The notes below the pieces were generated by a model that was not told where the DNA came from, did no database searches, and saw only the letters and a program-made list of their open reading frames with translations. From contig JAMDCW010000139.1 in NCBI GenBank assembly GCA_023489405.1, positions 1 to 39,687 on the forward strand: 39,687 nucleotides of DNA. The letters are read 5' to 3'. Shown one piece after another: positions 8,213 through 17,349 of the stretch (position 1 is the first letter of the stretch; every line of letters starts with the position of its first letter). Source of the stretch: Chloroflexota bacterium (GTDB lineage: Bacteria; Chloroflexota; UBA4733). Position numbers and translations under genes: made by a program.

Positions 8213-8780
8213 CAAGAGGCTCTCCTCCCAATGCAAGATACTGAGCCTTCAACTGTTGTCTGGCGCGAAAGAGTAACTGCTTTGCTGCTTCTTTCGAAAT
8301 ACCTAGTGCTATGCCAATCTCTTCACAGGATAGATCTTCACATTCCCGCATCAGAAGCGCTGCACGTTGCCGTGCGTTCAACCGATCCAACGCGTGACGA
8401 ATAAGCGCTTGCTGTTCGCCACGAATAGCATCACGCTCAGGGTTGTCTCGCGCAACCTGGCGTGGATGGAAAAAAGAGACGAAGGCATCTAAGGGCTGCC
8501 ACCGGATGAGGCGACGGCGACGTAGCTCATCAAGGCACGTGTTAGTCGCAATTCGGTAGAGCCACGGGAGAAAGTTATCCTGGGGAACCTTCCCCCAATT
8601 GCGGTAGGCCTTTTCGAATGTCGTCGTAGCAAGATCCTGTGCATCATCGACATTATCAATAAGCCGTTGGAGATAACTACAGATATGTCCGTAGTAACGG
8701 GAATAGACCCACTCGAAGGTCAGGGGCTGCGGAGCTTCTATTGTACGCTGTTCTATTCCACGTGAAAGCAAATCACCCAT
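8205..8780 (-). CDS. ECF-type RNA polymerase sigma factor
   Basis: A 191-residue sigma factor with region 2 (FEWVYSRYYGHICSYLQRLI, DDAQDLATTTFEKAY, LPWLYRIATNTCLDELRRRR) and region 4 (LDRLNARQRAALLMRECEDL, then the helix-turn-helix EEIGIALGISKEAAKQLLFRAR). It lacks regions 1 and 3, as expected for ECF factors. Start: ATG at 8780 with AAGGAG 5 bases upstream; the frame is open to 8849 but that part has no sigma similarity. Translationally overlapped with its anti-sigma gene. The regulon may include the neighbouring secreted-protein gene, see findings. Confidence 0.92.
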   Translation of the reverse strand: MGDLLSRGIEQRTIEAPQPLTFEWVYSRYYGHICSYLQRLIDNVDDAQDLATTTFEKAYRNWGKVPQDNFLPWLYRIATNTCLDELRRRRLIRWQPLDAFVSFFHPRQVARDNPERDAIRGEQQALIRHALDRLNARQRAALLMRECEDLSCEEIGIALGISKEAAKQLLFRARQQLKAQYLALGGEPLDG

Positions 8781-8881
8781 CACAGCTCCTTCGCCACTAT
8801 AGGTCCTAGTGTAAGACGAAAGGAACGGCTTCGCGTAACAGGCGACCACTTATCTCCTACGGACTGGAGGAGCTTTCCCGG

Positions 8882-9631
8882 CTATTGAGCTGCAGTACCG
8901 CCGAGTCCAGTATGAGGTAAAGCCAATGGCAGCACCAGCTTAACCGGGCGTATCGCAACTCCCAAAACTTGACGGACATTGGGGCAGCGAGCGAGCGAAG
9001 GCACACCATCAACAGTGACATGGGCTCCTGGAGTATAGGAGATTGCCCTCGAACCAAACACGAGCACAGTGAGTGATCCTTGAGCCGTCTGTAGCACCAA
9101 TTGGCCACTTGCTGCTTGATAGGACTGCACAACGCCGGTGATCGTCTGTAGAGAGGTGGGCGCTAAGGCGGCGATAATATAAGTCGCCCCTGGTACTGCG
9201 TTGAGCGTTATGGTCGAAGCGGCACTATTGAATGTGATGCCGAGGGGTACAACTGCTCCATTAGCTTCCTGTTGGAATACAACGATGTTTTCAAGATCAC
9301 CACCGGCAGCAGCGAGCACTTGCGGCGGCAGAGGCAAAGTCACCTGGCTGTTACTGACGCCAGGAGGCAATGGGCCTTGAGAAACTTGATATTGCACGGC
9401 GGTAGCAAATGGGAATGCACCAAGCCCAATGCAGGACATCGGTTGGTATGGGGTGCCGCTCGTGTTAGAACCACATCCGGGCGCAGTGCTACCCGGAGCA
9501 CACAAGGGTAGCGGTCCGGCCGTCTGGCCATATGCGACGAGAGATAATGGAGCAACCGCAAAGGCGATGAGGAGAGCCATCCCAGCAGCTACTGCCGCAG
9601 TCGTGCGGGATAGACGTAAGCGTATACGCAC
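8882..9631 (-). CDS. Secreted protein with DUF5666-like domain and terminal LPHTG
   Basis: A 249-residue protein starting at GTG 9631, 9 bases after a strong AGGAGGAGG; an ATG at 9655 lies in front of that site and is not used in my reading. A twin-basic N-terminus and a long hydrophobic stretch (AVAAGMALLIAFAVAPLSLV) form a signal peptide. Cysteines in the first third (LCAPGSTAPGCG, SCIGLG) could pair outside. Residues about 155-215 (ITGVVQSYQAASGQLVLQT, PGAHVTVDGVPSLA) resemble the DUF5666 beta-barrel. The protein ends PLALPHTGLGGTAAQ: a sortase-like LPxTG motif but without the hydrophobic segment and basic tail of sortase substrates. It lies 100 bases from the sigma start, on the same strand. 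Function unknown; probably extracellular. Confidence 0.7.
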   Translation of the reverse strand: MRIRLRLSRTTAAVAAGMALLIAFAVAPLSLVAYGQTAGPLPLCAPGSTAPGCGSNTSGTPYQPMSCIGLGAFPFATAVQYQVSQGPLPPGVSNSQVTLPLPPQVLAAAGGDLENIVVFQQEANGAVVPLGITFNSAASTITLNAVPGATYIIAALAPTSLQTITGVVQSYQAASGQLVLQTAQGSLTVLVFGSRAISYTPGAHVTVDGVPSLARCPNVRQVLGVAIRPVKLVLPLALPHTGLGGTAAQ

Positions 9632-9867
9632 GGTTTTTACCCTCCTCCTTTGCATCCACTGAGTTCAGCGATGCTATCTTCCCAATGAACGCACCATAGA
9701 TATCTTTTCATTTACCACCACTATACAGCCAGTGCGTAACGAAAAGTATTGCAAATGAGCCAATCATGATGAATCTGATATATCGTGAGCCGGTCTTTGA
9801 CAGCGAATCACGGGTGATGAGACCGCAGTTACTATAAATATTTCACAGTAGCTCAATGAGACGGGGG

Positions 9868-11685
9868 TTATGAGTCGACGCTGGAAATCTCTGTAACGAG
9901 ACCTCGCACCCAACCAATCATCCGACGGAGCTCGAAGAAGCCCTGTCGCCAAAATGCTGGATCCTTGATGTCGATGCCGAGTGGTTTGAGGATATGATCA
10001 GGTGGTTGGCTGCCACCAGCACGCAATATGCTCAAATAGCGAGGAATAAAGGCCTCTCCTTCAGAATGGTACATCGCATAGAGGGAGAGGACGAGAAGCT
10101 CTCCAAATACGTAGGCGTAGCAATAAAATGGGGTATGAATAAAGTGCGGTATATATGACCATCCTAGGCGATATTCGTCCGTCAACTCAACGCTCTGACC
10201 ATAGTAGGGGTGGTTGGCAGCAATCCACAGGTCAGCGAGCTGCTCAGCGGTGAAGCGCCCTTGTTTTCGTGCTTCAAAAACTGATTGTTCGAACCGCGTG
10301 AGCACATTCTGGCGAAAGACGGTAGCAAAGATCTCTTCGACTTTGCCACCGACCAAAGCGAGCCGGCGCCGAGGATCATTCTCGCGTTGTGCCAGGAGGT
10401 CAAAGGTAAGCATCTCAGAAAATACAGAGGCGGTTTCGGCGAGGGGGAGCACCGGATAGTAATTGAACATCGATTGTTCACTTGCCAATATGTCATGCAA
10501 CCCATGGCCAAGCTCATGTGCCACCGTCATCACATCACGAGCTGTATCTGTATAGTTACAGAGTACATACGGATGTATTTTGGGCGATATCCCCATGCAG
10601 AAAGCCCCACCGCGCTTCCCCCGGCGGGGATCAGCGTCAATCCACAATTGGTCGAAGAACCGGCGGGCCATGCTCATCATGTCCGGAGATGCTACTGCAA
10701 GCGCTGTCAAAATAATCTCCCGAGCTTCTGAATAGGACACTTTCGTCTGATCGTGACTCAGTGGAGCATACTGATCATAGATTTTCAGAGGGCGGACACC
10801 GAGCAGGTCTCCCTTCAACTGAAAGTATTCGTGGGCAAGCGGATAGTGCTCTTCCACGACGCGCATCATTGCATCAACCGCTGCTCCATCAACCTCATTA
10901 GCGAGGTGGCGGCTGGCCATAGGTGAACTGAATGAGCGCAGACGATCATTAATGAGCTTATCCTGGACGAGGGTTTCGTAGACATAGGTGAGCAATGGGG
11001 CTTTCGGTTCGAGGGTATTGTAAAAGACCTCGTGCGCTTGCTTGCGAAGCTCTCGTTCTGGGCTATAGAGCAGCGAGAGAATGGCGGATTGAGTCAGCTC
11101 TCGTGCTTCTCCTTGCCACTCCAGGTGATACGTCATCGCCGACACCTGCTCGTCAAACAACCGCTGCCAGGCCTGGGAAGCGGTGAGCTGCTTTTCATTG
11201 AGCAGTTTTTCTTCAGGTTCTGATAGCGTATGCGGCTTAAACTGCCGTTCCCGCCGTAGATAGTGTTCATAGTGCTCCAACAGAGGGTGGGCCATGAGTG
11301 CTTCGGCGTCGGCGTCAGCAAGCATCCGCCACTCTAGATCGAAAAAGAGGATGATGTTTGTTAGCATTGTCATCTGCTCGTCGATGCGGGCTTCTAATTG
11401 CCGATAAAGATGATTCGTCGTGTCGGAAGCGGAAAGCAGTGCGGGATAACCAGCCACACGATTAGCACGTTCAGACCACGATTCGAAGCGTTGGAGCGCG
11501 GTGAGAAGCGCCTCAGGGATAGGGCCGCCAGGAACAGCGATCTTCCCTCGGTACGTGGCCGCAAGCGATTCAGCCTCCTGTTGTAACCAAGCGAGCTCTT
11601 CATTGATTCGTGGATCATCTGGGCCAGAAAACAAATCGGACAAATCCCACGAAATGTCCTGAGCAGTAGACGCTTCTCCTACCAT
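9868..11685 (-). CDS. pepF: Oligoendopeptidase F family M3 metallopeptidase
   Basis: A 605-residue M3B peptidase, full length for the family. The zinc motif HELGH is at His390-His394 (TVAHELGHGLHD), with the third ligand in the ETASVFSEML region, and SYIPHFIHTPFYCYAYVFG near the C-terminus is characteristic of oligoendopeptidase F. It hydrolyses short peptides in the cytoplasm. Start: ATG at 11685, AAGGAG 8 bases upstream. It lies 18 bases after gcvPB and is probably the last gene of the glycine-cleavage operon; a link in which peptide breakdown supplies glycine and proline-pathway glutamate is inference. Confidence 0.94.
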   Translation of the reverse strand: MVGEASTAQDISWDLSDLFSGPDDPRINEELAWLQQEAESLAATYRGKIAVPGGPIPEALLTALQRFESWSERANRVAGYPALLSASDTTNHLYRQLEARIDEQMTMLTNIILFFDLEWRMLADADAEALMAHPLLEHYEHYLRRERQFKPHTLSEPEEKLLNEKQLTASQAWQRLFDEQVSAMTYHLEWQGEARELTQSAILSLLYSPERELRKQAHEVFYNTLEPKAPLLTYVYETLVQDKLINDRLRSFSSPMASRHLANEVDGAAVDAMMRVVEEHYPLAHEYFQLKGDLLGVRPLKIYDQYAPLSHDQTKVSYSEAREIILTALAVASPDMMSMARRFFDQLWIDADPRRGKRGGAFCMGISPKIHPYVLCNYTDTARDVMTVAHELGHGLHDILASEQSMFNYYPVLPLAETASVFSEMLTFDLLAQRENDPRRRLALVGGKVEEIFATVFRQNVLTRFEQSVFEARKQGRFTAEQLADLWIAANHPYYGQSVELTDEYRLGWSYIPHFIHTPFYCYAYVFGELLVLSLYAMYHSEGEAFIPRYLSILRAGGSQPPDHILKPLGIDIKDPAFWRQGFFELRRMIGWVRGLVTEISSVDS

Positions 11686-11703
11686 CCATAGTACTCCTTA
11701 AGG

Positions 11704-13197
11704 CTATAGGCAACCTGGAAAACATATATTGGGACGACGGGCTGCAGCTACTTCGTCAAAACGCCGATAAGGGGCGCTATGCGGCGCAGTGCGTACCAAC
11801 CTAGGATCGGACTCCGCCTCTTGGGCAATGGCGCGCATGGCATGTACGAAATGATCAAGCATCTCTATGCTTTCAGTCTCTGTAGGCTCGATCAGGAGCG
11901 CTTCCGGTACACCCAATGGAAAGTACATCGTCGGCGCGTGAAACCCATAGTCGAGTAGTCGCTTCGCGATATCAAGAGCAGTCACACCAGCATCACGCCA
12001 GCGAGTAGCTTGCAACAGCGTCTCATGCATACAGGGGCCATCGAAGCGAGCGGGATAGAGATCTTGGAGCTGTACACGCAGATAGTTCGCCGCTAAAACA
12101 GCGTCTTCACTAATCTGGCGAAGACCTTCAGCACCATGGGCGAGTATATAGACATAGGCACGAACAAGAACACCAAAACTACCCCAAAATGCGCGCACGC
12201 GGCCGATAGATTCGGGCGATTCCCCAAAGCGGTAGATTCCTTCGTGGAGAACGACCTGTGGATTGGGTAAGTAAGGTGTTAGGTGGGCCCGGCAGGCCAC
12301 TGGGCCGGCGCCGGGACCACCACCGCCGTGAGGCGTCGAGAACGTTTTATGCGTGTTGAAATGAAGGACGTCAAAGCCCAAATCCCCTGGGCGAACTATC
12401 CCCATGATCGCGTTCATATTGGCACCGTCACCGTAAACCTGAGCACCAGCGCGATGAACCAAGGCATTAGCCTCTGCGACGTGGTGCTCAAACCGGCCAT
12501 ATGTATTGGGATTCGTAAGCATCAGGGCTGCTACGGAAGAATCAAGGGCTCTTTCCAAAGCCGCCAGATCAATACTGCCATCCCCTAATGAAGGGATCTC
12601 GCGAACGGTGTAACCGCACATGTGAGCGGTAGCCGGGTTCGTACCGTGGGCAGAAGCTGGAACAAGAACGATGGTTCGTTGATGCTCCCCTCGTGATTCG
12701 TGATAAGCACGGATCATCAGCATTCCTGTAAGCTCGCCATGGGCACCAGCAGCGGGCTGAAGCGTACAAGCATCCATACCGGCAATCTCTGCTAAAAACC
12801 CTTGTAGCTCGTAGAGTAGGCGAAGGGCTCCTTGCACGGTCTCGACAGGCTGGAGAGGATGAATATGGGAAAACCCGGGAAGACTGGCTATCGCATCGTT
12901 GACCTTCGGGTTGTATTTCATCGTGCACGACCCTAGCGGATACATGGTGGTATCTATACTGAAGTTCAACTGCGATAGCCTAGTGAAGTGGCCGACGGCA
13001 TCACGTTCAGAGACCTCCGGGAGATGAAGTAGAGTCTTACGCTGAAAAGAAGGGGGAACAAGGTTATCGAGCGGCTCCTCGGGAACATCGGCTTTCGAGA
13101 AACGAATTCCCCGACGCTCTGGAGCCCCTACGTCAAAGATATAAGACTCGGCGCGAATATTTGCGAACGCCGGAGACTGCATCGCCTCTGCCGTCAT
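11704..13197 (-). CDS. gcvPB: Glycine dehydrogenase (decarboxylating) subunit 2
   Basis: A 497-residue P-protein beta subunit. The pyridoxal-phosphate lysine is Lys284 in HFNTHKTFSTPHGGGGPG, and FSIDTTMYPLGSCTMKYNPK and VYGDGANMNAIMGIVRPGDL are conserved in the family. With subunit 1 it decarboxylates glycine and passes the aminomethyl group to lipoyl-GcvH. Start at ATG 13197, which overlaps the gcvPA stop (ATGA) and has AAAGG 8 bases upstream. The frame is open to 13266 inside gcvPA but this is not needed. Confidence 0.96.
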   Translation of the reverse strand: MTAEAMQSPAFANIRAESYIFDVGAPERRGIRFSKADVPEEPLDNLVPPSFQRKTLLHLPEVSERDAVGHFTRLSQLNFSIDTTMYPLGSCTMKYNPKVNDAIASLPGFSHIHPLQPVETVQGALRLLYELQGFLAEIAGMDACTLQPAAGAHGELTGMLMIRAYHESRGEHQRTIVLVPASAHGTNPATAHMCGYTVREIPSLGDGSIDLAALERALDSSVAALMLTNPNTYGRFEHHVAEANALVHRAGAQVYGDGANMNAIMGIVRPGDLGFDVLHFNTHKTFSTPHGGGGPGAGPVACRAHLTPYLPNPQVVLHEGIYRFGESPESIGRVRAFWGSFGVLVRAYVYILAHGAEGLRQISEDAVLAANYLRVQLQDLYPARFDGPCMHETLLQATRWRDAGVTALDIAKRLLDYGFHAPTMYFPLGVPEALLIEPTETESIEMLDHFVHAMRAIAQEAESDPRLVRTAPHSAPYRRFDEVAAARRPNICFPGCL

Positions 13198-14528
13198 AGT
13201 CCCAGCCTTTCCAGACACGAGACGTAGTCGTCGAGATCTTGTCGAGTGTTTAGCTCGGTGACACATATGAGTAAGCAGTCAGCGAGTTCTGGAAACCATC
13301 TGCCGAGGGGTATTCCGGCCAAGATGCCATACGGGAGTAAACGCTGAGCCAGCTCTTCTGCTGCAATTGGGCAGCGTACAACGAACTCATTGAAGAACGG
13401 ACCTTCCATCAAGGTGAAGCCTGGCAGCGACGTGATACGCTGGGCGAGATAATGCGCCCGGCGCAGGCAGATCTCTGCCACTTCATGCAAGCCCTGAGGG
13501 CCGAGCAAGGACAGGTACATTGCCGCCTGGAGAGCCAACAGCGACTGATTCGTGCAAATATTCGAAGATGCGCGATCGCGTCGAATGTCCTGTTCTCTCG
13601 CCCGGAGGGTGAGAACGAAGCCTTCCTTCCCATCACGGTCGACTGCTACCCCGGCGATCCGCCCGGGCAAATGGCGTAGATATCGTTGCCGTGTCGCCAT
13701 AATTCCGAGGCTAGGCCCGCCGAAAGACACGGGAATACCTAGAGGCTGCCCTTCAGCTACGGCAATATCGGCACCACAAGCCCCTGGGCTTTCAAGCAAT
13801 CCCAAAGCGATGGGGTAAAATACGGCTATGAGTAGTGCCCCTACAGCATGGGCCAGCTCTGCAAAGCGACACCAGTCCTCAAGCCGTCCGAAGGTATTCG
13901 GGCTGGGAACGACAACAGCAGCGACCGAAGCATCCAGAGCTGAGGGCCCACTAGCCAGATCGAAGAGAAAATGAGGGAAGATGCTGTCCCCAACTATTCT
14001 CAAAGGCACGCGGTAGCTATGCAACACCGATAGATAGTGCGCATGCAGTGAACGCGGGACCACAATGATATCACGGCCAGTGATATTCCGAGCCATGACC
14101 GTCGCTTCGGCAAGTGCTGTAGCGCCGTCATATACCGAAGCATTAGCGGCTTCAAGACCCGTAAGAGCGCAGACCATGCTTTGGAATTCATACATCGCCT
14201 GTAACGTGCCTTGGCTCACCTCCGGCTGGTATGGCGTGTAAGAAGTGGCAAACTCACCTCGGAGTGACAATGCGGGTATTGCAGCGGGGATAAAGTGGGA
14301 ATATGCCCCTCCTCCGAGGAATGACGAGAGTTGTAACGTATGACGATTCTGCTCCGCCAGGGACCGCAAGTGCCGTTGCAGTTCGAGCTCAGTCAGGGGT
14401 TGGGGAAGGCGCAGCGGCTCGCTGCGTTCTGCTCCAGGGATAACCGCAAGCAGATCGGCGACTTCGCTGGCACCGATCGCAGAGAGCATGCGTAACCGAT
14501 CTTCGGAGGTATGAGGGGTATAAGACAC
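13194..14528 (-). CDS. gcvPA: Glycine dehydrogenase (decarboxylating) subunit 1
   Basis: A 444-residue P-protein alpha subunit. Motifs seen: YTPHTSEDRLRMLSAIGA, FLGGGAYSHFIPA, EFATSYTPYQPEVSQGTLQ, SVYDGATALAEA, SFGGPSLGIMATRQ and SNICTNQSLLALQAAMYLS. GTG start at 14528, two bases after the gcvH stop. It works with gcvPB as the split form of the glycine dehydrogenase found in many bacteria and archaea. Confidence 0.95.
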   Translation of the reverse strand: MSYTPHTSEDRLRMLSAIGASEVADLLAVIPGAERSEPLRLPQPLTELELQRHLRSLAEQNRHTLQLSSFLGGGAYSHFIPAAIPALSLRGEFATSYTPYQPEVSQGTLQAMYEFQSMVCALTGLEAANASVYDGATALAEATVMARNITGRDIIVVPRSLHAHYLSVLHSYRVPLRIVGDSIFPHFLFDLASGPSALDASVAAVVVPSPNTFGRLEDWCRFAELAHAVGALLIAVFYPIALGLLESPGACGADIAVAEGQPLGIPVSFGGPSLGIMATRQRYLRHLPGRIAGVAVDRDGKEGFVLTLRAREQDIRRDRASSNICTNQSLLALQAAMYLSLLGPQGLHEVAEICLRRAHYLAQRITSLPGFTLMEGPFFNEFVVRCPIAAEELAQRLLPYGILAGIPLGRWFPELADCLLICVTELNTRQDLDDYVSCLERLGL

Positions 14529-14530
14529 GG

Positions 14531-14920
14531 TCAGTGTCCGTTCGCTGCTATCGACCGGCTATATTGCTCGGCGGTGAGTAATGATTCAAATTCGTGAGTA
14601 TCAGCCATATGTACGCGAATCATCCACCCTTCACCATATGGATCATCATTGACCAGCTCGGGCTCGTCTGCTAAACGAGTGTTGACTTCGACAACCGTGC
14701 CGGTCAGGGGAGCGAAAAGCTCCGATGAAGCCTTCTGGCTATCTACTGCTCCAAAAGACTGATGGGCAACTACTGCTGCCCCTACTTCAGGAAGGTCTAC
14801 AAACACTACAGGACCTAACTGCTCCTGGGCGTAGTCGGTGATGCCAACAGTAGCGAGATCACCATTACGATGCGCCCACTCATGCTCATTGGTATAGCGA
14901 CAGTCTTTAGGAACTTTCAC
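14531..14920 (-). CDS. gcvH: Glycine cleavage system H protein
   Basis: A 129-residue lipoyl carrier. The lipoylated lysine is Lys63 in AVDSQKASSELFAPLTG; the N-terminal RYTNEHEWAHR and VGITDYAQEQLGPVVFVDLP are hallmarks. GTG start at 14920 with AAGGGG 6 bases upstream, three bases after the gcvT stop. It shuttles the aminomethyl group from the P to the T protein. No lipoyl dehydrogenase (L protein) gene is in the window. Confidence 0.97.
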   Translation of the reverse strand: MKVPKDCRYTNEHEWAHRNGDLATVGITDYAQEQLGPVVFVDLPEVGAAVVAHQSFGAVDSQKASSELFAPLTGTVVEVNTRLADEPELVNDDPYGEGWMIRVHMADTHEFESLLTAEQYSRSIAANGH

Positions 14921-14923
14921 GTA

Positions 14924-16045
14924 TCACCCCTTCCCACGCCGAACACGTTGCCGCCGATAAAACGGTAATGTAGAGACGACAGCCGTAACACCCTCCTGAC
15001 GTATTGTCACCTGCACCTCATCATCTCTCGTACTATCAGGGTGAAGGTACGCCATGGCAATACTCATATGAACTGTCGGGGCAAAAGCTCCGCTGGTAAC
15101 CACACCTATAGGCTGGCTATGACGCAACACTGGGAAGCCCTGTCGAGCCACTGCCCGCGAGGTGAGTCGAAGTCCCCAGAGGCGGCGTTGCGAACCACGG
15201 ATCCGCTCTTGCATCAAAGCTTCACGTGCAAGAAATTTTCCCTTGTCGAAGGCAACGAATCGATCCAGTCCTGCTTCTAGTGGAGTCGTCGTATCATCAA
15301 GCTCATGGCCATAGAGGGGCAAACCTGCTTCCATCCGTAGCGTATCTCGAGCTCCTAAGCCGCAAACCTGGCCACCGAACTTACGCACTGCTTCTGATAG
15401 TGCTCGCCATGTCACTTCTGCCCGATCGTTATCCACAATGATTTCGACGCCGTCTTCTCCCGTATATCCAGTTCGGGAAAGGAAGACATCACCACCAGCT
15501 AAATGCACTTGAGTGAGGTGATAGCGATGTGGAGGCTGAAAACCTTCAGGAGCGACGCTTGCTATCGCTTCGAGGGCACGAGGGCCCTGAACCGCGAGCA
15601 TCGCCGTGCGCATCGTAGCGTCATCGAAGAAAGCTTTCGATCGACTATGCTCGCATAGAAATGCGAGATCGCGCTCTCTGTTACTCGCATTGAGTACGAG
15701 GAAAAAGCCTCCGGACAGACGGTAGACAAGGATATCATCAATGGTCGTTCCATCTGGACGACAGAGTAGATTGTAGTGTGCCTCTCCTTCTTGCAGGTGC
15801 GCCACCCAGTTCGTTGTCGTCTGCTCAAGAAGGGGTAATGCATCTTCTCCTCGAACAAAGACCCGCCCCATGTGGCTGATATCGAACAGACCAACGGCTG
15901 AGCGTACTGCCACATGCTCCCGCAAGGATCCTCCTCCATACTGAAGTGGCATACTCCATCCGGCAAATGACACCATGCGCGCACCAAGCTCCACGTGCTC
16001 CGCCCACAGTGCCGTCTTACGCAAAGCGACCTCTGCTTCTCTCAC
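14924..16045 (-). CDS. gcvT: Aminomethyltransferase, glycine cleavage T protein
   Basis: A 373-residue T protein that transfers the methylene from aminomethyl-GcvH to tetrahydrofolate and releases ammonia. Seen: MVSFAGWSMPLQYGGGSLREH, VGLFDISHMGRV, SRTGYTGEDGVEI, GARDTLRMEAGLPLYGHEL (the conserved RDTLRMEAG), KGKFLAREAL and GVVTSGAFAPTVHMSIAMAY. GTG start at 16045 overlaps the proA stop as GTGA. Confidence 0.96.
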   Translation of the reverse strand: MREAEVALRKTALWAEHVELGARMVSFAGWSMPLQYGGGSLREHVAVRSAVGLFDISHMGRVFVRGEDALPLLEQTTTNWVAHLQEGEAHYNLLCRPDGTTIDDILVYRLSGGFFLVLNASNRERDLAFLCEHSRSKAFFDDATMRTAMLAVQGPRALEAIASVAPEGFQPPHRYHLTQVHLAGGDVFLSRTGYTGEDGVEIIVDNDRAEVTWRALSEAVRKFGGQVCGLGARDTLRMEAGLPLYGHELDDTTTPLEAGLDRFVAFDKGKFLAREALMQERIRGSQRRLWGLRLTSRAVARQGFPVLRHSQPIGVVTSGAFAPTVHMSIAMAYLHPDSTRDDEVQVTIRQEGVTAVVSTLPFYRRQRVRRGKG

Positions 16046-17349
16046 CGTGGCCTAACCTGTCCATCTCCAAGAATGACCCACTTGTAGGTGGTAATCTCCC
16101 GGAGCCCCATCGGACCACGAGCGTGTAATTTCTGCGTACTTATCCCTATTTCAGCTCCCAAACCGAACTCGCCGCCATCGGTAAACTGTGTCGAGGCATT
16201 GAGGTAGACCGCCGCAGCGTCTACCTCCTGGAGAAAACGCATCGCCGTCGGATAGTGTTCAGCAATGATCGCTTCAGAATGGCCAGAACCAAAGGTCGCT
16301 ATATGTTCAAGAGCTCCATCGATACCGTCAACTACAGCTACGGCAGCATCCAGCGAAAGATACTCCTTACCCCAATCTGATGCAAGCGCGGGCTCTACAT
16401 GATGAAGGTTCAGCCCGTGAGCAATGAGACAAGCATAGGCCTCCTCATCGCAATGCAGCGTAACACTATGGGAGATCAAAGCTCTCGCTACTACCGGCAA
16501 GTATTCTTGGGCTACTGCCCGATCAATCAGCACAGTATCCAGGGCGTTGCAGATAGAGGGGCGGCGCACCTTGGCATTAACGACAATCTGTTCGGCCTTT
16601 CCGGGATCTGCCGAACGATCGATATAGGTATGGCAAACACCAGCACCAGTTTCGATGACCGGCACCTGGGCATTTTCCACCACGAAATCGATCAGATGAC
16701 GTCCACCACGTGGTATGACCAGATCGACCAGCCCCCGGAGCTTCAAGAGCGCCGCTACGGTTTCTCGCGACTCGGCAGAAATACCTTGGGCACAGCTTTC
16801 CGGCAGGCCAACGTCCTTCAAGGATCGCTGTATCAGATCGACAAGGGCCTGGTTCGACTTCCGTGCACTTCTACTACCACGGAGAAGCACGGCATTCCCT
16901 GCCTTGAGGCAAAGCGATGCGGCATCTATGGTCACATTGGGACGGCCCTCAAAAATGATACCGATGACTCCAAAAGGTACACGGTGCTGGCCCACCCATA
17001 ATCCATTCGACAGGCGACGGAAGGGGCCTTGCTCGGCGAGGGGATCCGGAAGACGAGCAACGAGCTCAGCACTCGTGGCCATCGCATCTACCCGGCTCGC
17101 TGTGAGCGCCAATCGATCGAGGGAGGAGGCAGATGCCCCTTGCTCCCGCTCAGACTCGACATCGAGGGCATTCGTCTGTAAGAGCTCATCTACCTGTTCT
17201 CGTAGCAAGCTTGCCAGACGGTACAATGCCTGGGACCGCTGGGCATCTGAAGAGTGAGCAAGGAGCCTGCTGGCGGATCGGGCTTCTTGCGCCTGGTTTA
17301 CTAAAAGGTCGCTATCGAATAGCGTGCCACTATGCGCCTCAGCTACCAT
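16042..17349 (-). CDS. proA: Gamma-glutamyl phosphate reductase
   Basis: A 435-residue aldehyde-dehydrogenase-fold enzyme of proline synthesis (glutamyl-5-phosphate to glutamate semialdehyde, NADPH). Seen: VPFGVIGIIFEGRPNVTIDA, CLKAGNAVLLRGS, LVIPRGGRHLIDFV, and VNAKVRRPSICNALDTVLID with the catalytic Cys; GLGAEIGISTQKLHARGPMG closes the protein. ATG with GGAGCGACGAGG upstream. First gene of the operon with gcvT-gcvH-gcvPA-gcvPB-pepF. proB is not adjacent. Confidence 0.95.
   Translation of the reverse strand: MVAEAHSGTLFDSDLLVNQAQEARSASRLLAHSSDAQRSQALYRLASLLREQVDELLQTNALDVESEREQGASASSLDRLALTASRVDAMATSAELVARLPDPLAEQGPFRRLSNGLWVGQHRVPFGVIGIIFEGRPNVTIDAASLCLKAGNAVLLRGSRSARKSNQALVDLIQRSLKDVGLPESCAQGISAESRETVAALLKLRGLVDLVIPRGGRHLIDFVVENAQVPVIETGAGVCHTYIDRSADPGKAEQIVVNAKVRRPSICNALDTVLIDRAVAQEYLPVVARALISHSVTLHCDEEAYACLIAHGLNLHHVEPALASDWGKEYLSLDAAVAVVDGIDGALEHIATFGSGHSEAIIAEHYPTAMRFLQEVDAAAVYLNASTQFTDGGEFGLGAEIGISTQKLHARGPMGLREITTYKWVILGDGQVRPR

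Noticed and set aside
8857..9132. 91-codon frame at the end of the secreted-protein gene, possible frameshifted tail with a membrane segment
   Set aside because: It does not continue the LPHTG frame into a convincing sorting tail and has no basic end after a hydrophobic run.
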